Source: an uncultured Pirellulaceae bacterium
GTDB taxonomy: Bacteria > Planctomycetota > Planctomycetia > Pirellulales > Pirellulaceae
Length of the DNA: 34,055 nucleotides
Assembly (NCBI GenBank): GCA_934278005.1
Contig: CAKQWG010000009.1
Span: 1 to 34,055, forward strand
Reading direction: 5' to 3'
The notes beneath the pieces were generated by a model. The model was not told where the DNA came from, did not search any database, and was given only the letters and a program-made list of their open reading frames with translations. Position numbers and translations under genes: made by a program. Of this stretch, positions 26,752 to 34,055 are shown piece by piece (the stretch's first letter is position 1; every line of letters begins with the position of its first letter).

Positions 26752-26807
26752 CCCACGCTAGCGCGTAGGGCTGGCATAACCCACGCTAGCGCGTAGGGCT
26801 GGCATAA
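26752..26807 (-). repeat. Two tandem copies of the 28-bp GCTAGC repeat, inverted
   Basis: Two identical 28-base units (26752-26779 and 26780-26807) beginning CCCACGCTAGCGCGTAGGG. They oppose the pair at 26658-26715, so the whole 26658-26807 segment can form a long hairpin. The period is the same as in the array at 23035. The second unit overlaps the end of the minus-strand gene at 26786 and supplies its stop codon. Confidence 0.88.
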
Positions 26808-27148
26808 CCATGCGGGCCAGCCAAACCGAGAACGGTTACATCTTGATAACAAACCTCCATTATAGATGTTTGTAGGTCGAGCGTTATCTGGCCGCGAGTC
26901 GGCTGCTGCCGATCGATGGCAACACAAAGCTGAGCAGGCGTGAGCTGGTCAGCATCGATCAATTGGTAGGTTACCGCCAGAGTGGACGAGTCCGAAGTTT
27001 GATCGCGCTGTACGACTTGGTAGAGCGTCTGACAGATGAATAACTGTGTACAGGGCTGCAGCCGCAATAGCGTGCCGAGTCCGGGGGATGAGCGTATCCG
27101 ATCCTGCTTGCGCCAGGCGTTCAGCAACAGATAAAATTCTTTTACCAA
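26786..27148 (-). CDS. Small protein of unknown function downstream of pspA
   Basis: A soluble protein of about 120 residues without recognisable domain; it has short beta-like segments such as TLAVTYQLID and GQITLDLQTSIMEVCYQDVTV. The chosen start is TTG 27148 because GGAGAG lies five bases upstream (27154-27159); a GTG at 27175 would add nine residues. It follows the PspA gene after 50 bases on the same strand and is probably its operon partner. The last seven or so residues and the stop codon lie in the GCTAGC repeat cluster, so its original C-terminus may have been replaced. Confidence 0.6.
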   Translation of the reverse strand: MVKEFYLLLNAWRKQDRIRSSPGLGTLLRLQPCTQLFICQTLYQVVQRDQTSDSSTLAVTYQLIDADQLTPAQLCVAIDRQQPTRGQITLDLQTSIMEVCYQDVTVLGLAGPHGYASPTR

Positions 27149-27198
27149 TGGTTCTCTCCAGACGCATTTGATCACTCTAACAACAGGTTTCCGACGCG

Positions 27199-27876
27199 TT
27201 AGCTTGGGTCGACGCGTGACTTGAGCAGCTCCAGTTCGGCCTGCAGCCTCTGTTCGCGTTCGGCAGCTTCAAACTTTCTCTCAAGCTCGTGGGCGTCAGG
27301 ATCTTTACCATCCATCTGTTCCCAGGCTTCTGTGAGCGCTTCCTGGCGGTCGACTTTGTCTTCCAATCGGTTGAACTGCGCGAAGGCCGAGTCGCTGCTG
27401 GTGCGCTGCAGTGCGGTGTGGATTTTTTGCGTCGACGCGGCGCGTGACAGGCGGGCTACCAACAGTGTACGCTTTTGCTTGGCCTGACGAATCTTGTCCT
27501 CCAAGTCGAGCACGGCTTCGCGCAGTTTTGTGACTTCGGCCTGCTGCGTGGCGTGCTCATCGGCCAGTCGCTGGGCGCGGGTGGCGGCTAACAGCTTGTG
27601 TTGCAAGGCGGCTTTGGCGCTAGCTTCGTCACCGCGCTGCATTGCTGCGGTAGCCCGCTGCATCCAACTCTCGGCTTCGCCCGCTTCGCGAGCAGCGCGC
27701 TTGCGCATCTGAATCTCGTCGGCTACTGCCTCGGCCACACTGGCCCGGACCGTATCCAGCTCCTGCTCCATGTCGATAACCAACTGGTGCAGCATCCGCT
27801 CGGGGTTTTCTACACTTTCCCGAAGTGTGGTTAGGCTGGAACGCATGACTAGAGAAAATTGATTGAGCCATTTCAT
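27199..27876 (-). CDS. pspA: PspA/IM30-family membrane-stress protein
   Basis: A 225-residue, almost wholly helical protein of the PspA/IM30/Vipp1 (ESCRT-III-like) family. It assembles on the inner membrane and protects it when the proton-motive force falls. It starts with an amphipathic helix (MKWLNQFSLVMRSSLTTLRE) and continues with family marks NPERMLHQLVIDMEQELDTVR near residue 24 and a long coiled coil rich in Glu, Arg and Ala through residue 220. Length is typical. It lies 71 bases after a giant membrane protein gene on the same strand, which suggests a joint role at the membrane. No sigma-54 PspF-type regulator adjoins it, although an NtrC-type regulator lies two genes on. Confidence 0.9.
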   Translation of the reverse strand: MKWLNQFSLVMRSSLTTLRESVENPERMLHQLVIDMEQELDTVRASVAEAVADEIQMRKRAAREAGEAESWMQRATAAMQRGDEASAKAALQHKLLAATRAQRLADEHATQQAEVTKLREAVLDLEDKIRQAKQKRTLLVARLSRAASTQKIHTALQRTSSDSAFAQFNRLEDKVDRQEALTEAWEQMDGKDPDAHELERKFEAAEREQRLQAELELLKSRVDPS

Positions 27877-27947
27877 TTGGGATACCTTTCAAGAGAAAAC
27901 TTGACCAACAAAAACTTTAAAAACTTTGCAGTGGCCGAGCGCGAGGC

Positions 27948-30900
27948 TTACTTCCACGTAGCCAATTCGGCGGACAGCAGTCGGATCCGGGCCAGTAGAT
28001 GCTCGCGCTGGTTCTCGCAAATCGCGGCTAAAGCAATCACACCCGCTCCGATGCCCAGACCCGCGATCCACAACGTCTGCGGATGGTCAAAGCTTGAGTG
28101 AATCACCATGGCTACCAGATCGACCAGCAGGAAGGCACTGCCTGTAAACATCAGCGCGCGAAGCCGCAGCCCAATCGAAGCTAGCACGACGCACACGCAC
28201 AGCACCAGCAGCGACAGCAAATGCCACCAACTGCCAGAGAGGATTTCCAGCATCGGCGAAACTAAGATCGTCAATGCACCGATGTAGCGCAAGGTGTCGT
28301 GGGCACTGGAGGGGATCTCCTTACGCATGAGTTCGACGAGCGCGATTATCGACACTCCCAGTGGTACCAAGTAGAGCTGCAGGTCGTACCATTGAAATGC
28401 GCGCCATGCCAGCGCTAGTGCGAGGTTGAAGACCACCAGTGCCACTATTACGAACGTTCGCTGCCGATTCACAGTGCCGTAGTAGAAGTAGATCGCTGCG
28501 GCTGCGAGCATTGTGAGTGTGCTGAAGGCTGAGTGCGAGCGCACTACACCTGAGCCAAGAATATTCGGTAGTCCTGGCAGAACCTCCCATGCAACGACGC
28601 AACCTGGCAACACAAGCCCAATCTGCCTGCACGGCTCAGCGGCGAAGCCAAAGTGTGGGTGCTGCGCGATAGCTCGCGAAAGCGTCAGGGCCGACAATGC
28701 CACGCCTAAGACCAACAGTTGACCCAAGCCCAATTCCAGCACCAACACTTGTTGGGCTGCTAGAAAGGCGATGGTCAGCAGCAGCAAAGCCAGGGCTATA
28801 TACAGTCGAGGAGCCGATTGCAGTCGCACTGACACGCGGGCTTCCACTGCCGCCAGGGTAATCATCGAAGCCGCGACAAGCATGATTTCCAGTGGCTGCA
28901 GTCGACCTTCAAAGAGATTGACCGCGACTGCCACCGCACAGGCCGCGCGCAGCAGGGCGGTCCAACGGTCGACGGTTGGCGAAGTTGCTGTGCGCCACGG
29001 CCGTGTGAAGAATGTCCAGTCAAACAGCACCACGCCGCTGACTAAAAGCGGCAGCACATAGGGCACTGACTGCATCCAATTCGCGGCTGTGATCTGAAAT
29101 AGCCAACCGCGGTTGCCCAGTAAAAGTTCTACCGTATAGATGCTCAGCACGTGAGCCAGGATAGCCCAGACCGCCGTTGCCGACAGTCGCTGTCTGTTGG
29201 TCATCCAGCCCAAAGCGGTTGCTGCAACCGCCGTGGCGGCCAGAGTGTACCAGTCTAAATAGAGCAAGCTAATCAGGAGAATTGTTGCTAGGCCCTGCGC
29301 ACTCAAGCGGCTGAGCGTGCCGCCGATGGCTTGCAAGTTGCTAATTCGATCGTGGTCACTCGGCAGGATGTCATTCAGGGTACCACTCGCGGCACCGGAT
29401 AGCAGCCGCTGTCCAACAATGAACGTGCTGCATAAGCCAACGCTCCACAACAGCGGCAAGGCTGCGTAGGTGGTGTACTCGGGTGCCAGGCTAACAGCCA
29501 TCGTGGCGATCCACAGCGGGAGAGCTATTGTGCAGTACACGATCAAGCCGTAGCGTTGCAACAGGCAGGCAAGTGCAACGCACGCTATGACGATTAGACT
29601 GGTCGCTACGGGGAGCAACAATGGGCTGAGCGTCGCGTTGGCCAGCAACATCAGCGGCAGATAAACGACAATCGCTAGACACAGTGTGGCTGCAGTGCAA
29701 ACGTCGCAGAGCGGCCCCACAAACGCCCCGACCCATTGCATTTGAGTGCGTTTCGTGCGTGACGGGACCGCCCACAGTGGCCGCCTGCTCGCGCTCAACA
29801 CGTTCGACCATTGTTCAAGATGCAGAGCTCTCAGCGCAACGCACGCGGCAATAGCTATGCATGAGACTGCGATGGACAGGCTGCCCAGCGTGCCTGAGAC
29901 AGTAGCCCCAATTTCGACCAGCATGGCTAAACCAGCCACGGCGGCCACCAGCCATAGATTCAGTCCGAGAGCGTAGTACTTGTTCCAAGCGGTCTGCAAC
30001 ACGAGGCCAATCAATAGCACTCCGCCTGCCAAGCTCATATTCCATTGTGGATCGCGAGTCAGAATGTACGCCAGAGCTAGGACGATCCACACAAATGACA
30101 GTGCGTGGGCCAGCAGTAGGCTACACAGCTTGAGCATTCCGCGCGGCTGGCCGTTGACGTCAACTAAGCCGCAGTGGTCAAAGGTTGATGGCAGTGGTAA
30201 GCGGTTGATCCAGCCATCGAGTGGGCTGGCCAAAATCAATAAGCCGAGCAATATTCCAAAGGCAACCAAGATATGTTGCTCAGGCAAATCGGCCCAATGC
30301 ATGGCGCTAATCGCAGGCACCACTGTCGCCGTAGCTGAGATCATGGCGACCAATGCTCCAATGATATAGCGTCTATCGCGAAACAGAACGGCCATAGCGG
30401 TGAAGCTGACGGAGCTAATCACCGCTACCGGAAAGCTGGCCTTTAAATGGGTCAGCGATAGTCCGAGCAGTGCTAGGCTCATGATGGTGACGAATACTTG
30501 AAGTGGCCTGCTAAATTCGAATCGTCCCCGATCGGCCATGATCCGACTGGCGATGGCGAACACGCTCAGCAGCGGCAGATAGGTCAGGCCATAGAAGGCC
30601 AGCGGCAGTCGCGGCTCGTTGACCGCCGCAGCCGCGCTCGTCTTCAGCGACGCCACCAAGTCTGATACCAGTGTCGGCGCACATTGATAGGCCACTGCGA
30701 TCAGAATCAAACCACACCAAACGAAACCTGCCTGGCGCGTTTCGTGCCCAGCCCACAGTACGATCAGGGCTGCCGCTAAAGCTGTTGGCACTACGGCATA
30801 GGTTGTGGTGCCAGCAATGCTGAAACCGACAAAAGACAATCCAACGCCAAACGCGAGTGTCGCCAGGCCAACAAAAATAGGCAGCACAATGGGCCAAGGC

Positions 30901-31811
30901 AGTGGCCTCACCAGGTCGCCCGTGCGCTGTTTGAATACTTGCGCTACAGTACGGCCAGTAGCGAAAATAGTAGCTGCCAGCATTACACAACCAAACCCCA
31001 GCCATTCTACGTTGATGGACCAAGCGGTTCTGGTTGCCAAGAGAATCAGGAATTGGCCACCCAATAATGCAATTGGAAAAAAACCGAAGATGCGCGGCAA
31101 GCGGTGTTCTTCGGACATCCAGAAGACGTGGCGGTTGACTTTCACGACTCCCACGGTCATGACTAGCCACAGGCCGGTAGAGACTGCGGCAGCGAGCCAT
31201 GGTGCCCAGTCGCTGGCGAGCCAACTCATGCGATGCACGGCCGGCATTGCACCCGCTAGGCACAGCAGGCAGTAGCTAACATGAAACGTGCGTTGTTGGC
31301 CACGCAGTAGATGGTCAAAGATGCGGCGGCTGATGATCCACGTCAAAACGGCTGTGGGAGCGATCAATAACGCAGCTTGCAACATGCTGGCTGCGACTCC
31401 CATCGAGTCAAGCGCGTTCAACCAATGCAGCGATAGAAACGGAATAGGTAGCAACAGTAGCGTTAGGACTTGCATCACGCTGGCCGTCGCCTGCAGCCCC
31501 AAACGCCTTCTGGCAATTTCGGCGAAGCCGTAGGTAGCACATGTGTACGCCACGATCGTCAAATACTTGACCGCCACGGGCCACGAGCTCCATTCGTGAG
31601 TCACCAGCATAAGGCTCGATGCAAACACGATGGCGGCGCCGATCACCAACATCCATCGAATATTTACTTGGTTGAAGAAGCTATTGATGAAGCGCTCCAA
31701 GAACGGTGTCTGCTGAGCGTCTGCTGGGTGATCAAGCATGCACGGCGGTGCGCCAGGTAGGGCTTGTCGTGGCGGCTGTGCATCGAGCGGAACATCGGTG
31801 GGTGGGAACAT
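27948..31811 (-). CDS. Giant polytopic membrane protein of unknown function
   Basis: A protein of 1287 residues, hydrophobic from about residue 50 to near the C-terminus, with well over thirty candidate membrane helices in a near-continuous series. I recognise no transporter or enzyme motif. The N-terminal 45 residues are Pro-rich and soluble; several segments (for example SSWPVAVKYLTIVAYTCATY near residue 75) resemble polytopic proteins annotated only as 'membrane protein' in planctomycetes. ATG 31811 is chosen because AAGGACCTCC precedes it; the frame runs 18 codons further but without such a site. It is the first gene of a minus-strand unit with pspA. Confidence 0.75.
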   Translation of the reverse strand: MFPPTDVPLDAQPPRQALPGAPPCMLDHPADAQQTPFLERFINSFFNQVNIRWMLVIGAAIVFASSLMLVTHEWSSWPVAVKYLTIVAYTCATYGFAEIARRRLGLQATASVMQVLTLLLLPIPFLSLHWLNALDSMGVAASMLQAALLIAPTAVLTWIISRRIFDHLLRGQQRTFHVSYCLLCLAGAMPAVHRMSWLASDWAPWLAAAVSTGLWLVMTVGVVKVNRHVFWMSEEHRLPRIFGFFPIALLGGQFLILLATRTAWSINVEWLGFGCVMLAATIFATGRTVAQVFKQRTGDLVRPLPWPIVLPIFVGLATLAFGVGLSFVGFSIAGTTTYAVVPTALAAALIVLWAGHETRQAGFVWCGLILIAVAYQCAPTLVSDLVASLKTSAAAAVNEPRLPLAFYGLTYLPLLSVFAIASRIMADRGRFEFSRPLQVFVTIMSLALLGLSLTHLKASFPVAVISSVSFTAMAVLFRDRRYIIGALVAMISATATVVPAISAMHWADLPEQHILVAFGILLGLLILASPLDGWINRLPLPSTFDHCGLVDVNGQPRGMLKLCSLLLAHALSFVWIVLALAYILTRDPQWNMSLAGGVLLIGLVLQTAWNKYYALGLNLWLVAAVAGLAMLVEIGATVSGTLGSLSIAVSCIAIAACVALRALHLEQWSNVLSASRRPLWAVPSRTKRTQMQWVGAFVGPLCDVCTAATLCLAIVVYLPLMLLANATLSPLLLPVATSLIVIACVALACLLQRYGLIVYCTIALPLWIATMAVSLAPEYTTYAALPLLWSVGLCSTFIVGQRLLSGAASGTLNDILPSDHDRISNLQAIGGTLSRLSAQGLATILLISLLYLDWYTLAATAVAATALGWMTNRQRLSATAVWAILAHVLSIYTVELLLGNRGWLFQITAANWMQSVPYVLPLLVSGVVLFDWTFFTRPWRTATSPTVDRWTALLRAACAVAVAVNLFEGRLQPLEIMLVAASMITLAAVEARVSVRLQSAPRLYIALALLLLTIAFLAAQQVLVLELGLGQLLVLGVALSALTLSRAIAQHPHFGFAAEPCRQIGLVLPGCVVAWEVLPGLPNILGSGVVRSHSAFSTLTMLAAAAIYFYYGTVNRQRTFVIVALVVFNLALALAWRAFQWYDLQLYLVPLGVSIIALVELMRKEIPSSAHDTLRYIGALTILVSPMLEILSGSWWHLLSLLVLCVCVVLASIGLRLRALMFTGSAFLLVDLVAMVIHSSFDHPQTLWIAGLGIGAGVIALAAICENQREHLLARIRLLSAELATWK

Positions 31812-32500
31812 GATGGAGGTCCTTGTGGAGGGACGAAAGTCAAACGCCACCCACCCGCTATACAAAGCTCGTGCCGCTCTCGGAATGAAAGTTTGCGCGT
31901 TGCCGTAAATCCTGTTGCAGTAGAGGCTTGCGGAATTGGGTTTGACCGCGATGACCGCTGGTGAAGCGGCTTATGGCACGCCGCCGCAGTGGCTGCACTG
32001 CATCTAACCGCAGGCCCAAAGCTGCCTGTTAAAAGCCGAGTGTCGCGGAGACGCAGAGGCCCGCGGAGACAGTGCTGCGAGCTCGCGTGTGAACGGCTAC
32101 AGCGCTGGCGATACAGCAAGTTGACTGAATTGGATCATCGAGTGGAGGAGTTGAGATGTGCCGTCCCCTGCGCAGGCCGGGACTATCGCATTGGTGGGCG
32201 ATGTGGTGCCATGCAGCCTCGCGGGCTGGGCAAATTAAGCTGTGCATGTGCGGCCTGCCACGGTTAGCCGTTTTGGCGTTAGCCACGGTTAGCAGTTAAA
32301 CTACCCGCTGCACGTTGATTGGGTGGGCGTGCAAATGGACAGCGCGGAGAGGGCTCAGTCAAAAAACAGGCGTCTGACGCAGATCACACCTGAGCGTCGA
32401 AGGAGGTGCCATCGTGCGGCAGCGATTTGCATTTTCAAATTGAAACCACTACGATCGTTGTCGGTGATGAACAGATACGCCTGCCCACAAGGAGCATTCA
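31812..32500. other. Long intergenic region before the oxidoreductase gene
   Basis: Nearly 690 bases between divergent genes. Several ORFs of 66-99 codons cross it on both strands, but they overlap each other, are Arg/Cys-rich and lack ribosome binding sites, so none is called. It holds GCCACGGTTAGC twice (32257-32268, 32282-32293) and CGCGGAGAC twice (32044-32052, 32062-32070). It could be a decayed gene or hold the two promoters plus regulatory sites; nothing firmer is visible. Confidence 0.4.
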
Positions 32501-33889
32501 ATGCCCACCAGCCACACAACGTATCGACGTCGCGAGTTCCTGAAACGGACTGCGTCTACGCTTGCCATTCCGACGGTTTTGGCCTCTCACAGCTTGGGGT
32601 TGGCCGACAGCGTCGCTCCTAGCAATCGCATCGCGATGGGACTGATCGGCTGTGGCGGGCACGGTACTGGCTGGAACCTAGACCGGATGCTGGAGAATCC
32701 CGAGCAGCAAGTAGTGGCCGTGTGCGACCTGGATAAACAGCATGCCGCCGAGGCGGAGCGCAAGGTCAATCAATACTACTCCAAGCAACTCGGACGCAGC
32801 TACAAATGCTCCGTGTACCACGACTTCCGCGATCTAATCAATCGCCGCGACATCGACGCGGTCGACGTGGCCACCCCAGACCACTGGCACGTCATCCCCT
32901 CGCTGATGGCCATTCGAGCAGGCAAGCACGTCATCTGTGAAAAACCGCTTTCGCTCACTATCGCTGAAGGTCGTCTCCTAGCCGACGAATCGAAGAATTC
33001 AGGACTGGTATTTCAAACTGCCTCTGAGAATAGATCCATCGACTCCTATATCCGGATCTGCGAATTGGTGCACGGCGGATATATCGGTGAGCTCAAGCAC
33101 GTCAAGGTGATGCTTCCCAAAAGCAACGATGGGCGAGGCAATGAGGATTTCAAAATTAAAGATCATCCTGAGCATCTAAATTATGAGATGTGGCAGGGGC
33201 AAGCACCGCTGGCCGATTACTGTGCGGCGCGAGTGCACAACACCTTTCGCTGGAACCTGGCATACTCTGGCGGACGGCTGACGGACTGGGGGGCTCATCT
33301 GTTCGACCTCGTCCAGTGGGCCAGCGGTCACCAGGAGTCAGGGCCGGTCGAAGTTGAGGGAGTTGGCAAGTTCCCACCGCGAGATGCGATCTGGAATACG
33401 GCTGGAGAATTCGAGCTGCACTATCGCTATGAGAATGGATTGACGATGCACGCCTGGAGCGAAGGCACGCCGGGAATCAAGTTCGAAGGCAGCGAGGGCT
33501 GGGTCATGTTCCGAGGTTGGCGGGCACCCCTATCGGCCAGCCATCCGAACATTCTGACGGTGGAAGTCCCCGAGTCTAAACGGCTACATCGGCCAGCGGT
33601 TGTTTGCCCGCGTGCCTCTGGCGGCGACGGACTAGTTGGTGGTGAGCACGCCGACTTCACTCACTGCATCAAGCACGGCACAGAAACATATGCTCCAGCC
33701 GAGATCGGCCATCGCACGATCTCCATCTCACACATTGGCAACATCGCCATGCAGCTAGGACGCAAGCTTCGCTGGGATCCTAGGCGCGAAATATTTCCTG
33801 ACGACGATCAGGCCAACGCGATGCTGCAGCGCGAACAGCGTGAGCCATGGAGTATTAACAACATCGACTCTTGGCTGAATGTCGGCTAG
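32501..33889 (+). CDS. Tat-exported Gfo/Idh/MocA-family oxidoreductase
   Basis: A 462-residue NAD(P)-dependent sugar or inositol-type oxidoreductase. It carries a twin-arginine signal (RRREFLKR at residues 9-16, then a hydrophobic stretch and a cleavage region near LADS), so it should be exported folded with its cofactor. The Rossmann start GLIGCGGHGTG (48-58), the acidic VVAVCDLD end of the second strand, ATPDHWHV, and the EKP motif in HVICEKPLS are all present; the C-terminal half fits the family's substrate domain (GGRLTDWGAHLFDLVQW). A strong AAGGAG (32490-32495) precedes ATG 32501. Planctomycetes encode dozens of such exported paralogues, probably for polysaccharide-derived sugars; the substrate here is unknown. 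Confidence 0.93.
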   Translation: MPTSHTTYRRREFLKRTASTLAIPTVLASHSLGLADSVAPSNRIAMGLIGCGGHGTGWNLDRMLENPEQQVVAVCDLDKQHAAEAERKVNQYYSKQLGRSYKCSVYHDFRDLINRRDIDAVDVATPDHWHVIPSLMAIRAGKHVICEKPLSLTIAEGRLLADESKNSGLVFQTASENRSIDSYIRICELVHGGYIGELKHVKVMLPKSNDGRGNEDFKIKDHPEHLNYEMWQGQAPLADYCAARVHNTFRWNLAYSGGRLTDWGAHLFDLVQWASGHQESGPVEVEGVGKFPPRDAIWNTAGEFELHYRYENGLTMHAWSEGTPGIKFEGSEGWVMFRGWRAPLSASHPNILTVEVPESKRLHRPAVVCPRASGGDGLVGGEHADFTHCIKHGTETYAPAEIGHRTISISHIGNIAMQLGRKLRWDPRREIFPDDDQANAMLQREQREPWSINNIDSWLNVG

Positions 33890-34055
33890 TGCCACAGCGC
33901 CGCCGCGGCGGTTCGCTGGAATCAACTGGTTGCCGCCAACGTCAAGCGGACATGACGTTTTACGCCAACTGCTAGACTACGAAGGATTACAATGTCTGGA
34001 AAGCGCTGAAGCTTAGAGAGAGAGGCGAGCTGCACTAGCGGTCCGCAAGTTATTA

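Noticed and set aside
27948..31865. Start of the giant membrane protein at 31865
   Set aside because: ATG 31811 has a good ribosome binding site and the extra 18 residues are not supported.
31989..32267. 92-codon plus-strand ORF in the long intergenic region
   Set aside because: Arg/Cys-rich composition, no ribosome binding site, and overlap with equally long ORFs on the other strand.

Overview
The window looks like part of a planctomycete chromosome, most likely a Pirellulales relative of Rhodopirellula. This is an inference from gene content: a Ser/Thr kinase fused to an Hsp70-like domain, a Tat-exported Gfo/Idh/MocA oxidoreductase, a CsrA gene among HEAT-repeat and unknown membrane proteins, and many long proteins of unknown family. 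No rRNA, tRNA or CRISPR array was recognised.

Region 1 (1 to about 4870) is the distal part of an integron gene-cassette array. Four attC recombination sites are visible at 589-680, 1191-1195 plus 3020-3105, 3670-3762 and 4201-4290. Each is an imperfect palindrome whose left arm carries extra unpaired bases, and each ends in a GTT core. In three cassettes the R'' box near the 3' end is the reverse complement of that cassette's own first bases, as expected of cassettes that once circularised. The cassettes hold a toxin-antitoxin pair, a GxxExxY protein flanked by inverted repeats, two unknown proteins, and a second toxin-antitoxin pair whose toxin has an in-frame amber stop. A group II intron with a reverse transcriptase (1196-3019, minus strand) sits inside the R'' box of the second attC. 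Its junctions can be placed to the base, and removing it restores a normal attC. No integrase gene is in the window; it would be expected to the left.

Region 2 (4880-13904) holds a two-gene minus-strand unit (membrane protein and HEAT-repeat protein), csrA, a DegT-type PLP enzyme diverging from a PAC2-family protein, thiD, and the kinase-Hsp70 fusion.

Region 3 (14140-19301) is a tight four-gene operon: thiolase, acyl-CoA synthetase, 3-hydroxybutyrate-dehydrogenase-like SDR and GntP-type permease. Together they can be read as uptake of D-3-hydroxybutyrate, oxidation to acetoacetate, activation to acetoacetyl-CoA and cleavage to acetyl-CoA. A membrane protein and an exported PhoD-like phosphoesterase follow (19442-22172).

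Region 4 (22213-31811) is all minus strand: a 1287-residue polytopic membrane protein, a PspA homologue and a small protein, then a histidine kinase and NtrC-type regulator, then a small membrane protein. A 28-bp repeat family built on a GCTAGC palindrome brackets the two-component operon, with an inverted cluster upstream and four tandem copies downstream. Region 5 holds a Tat-signal Gfo/Idh/MocA oxidoreductase (32501-33889) after a long apparently non-coding stretch.
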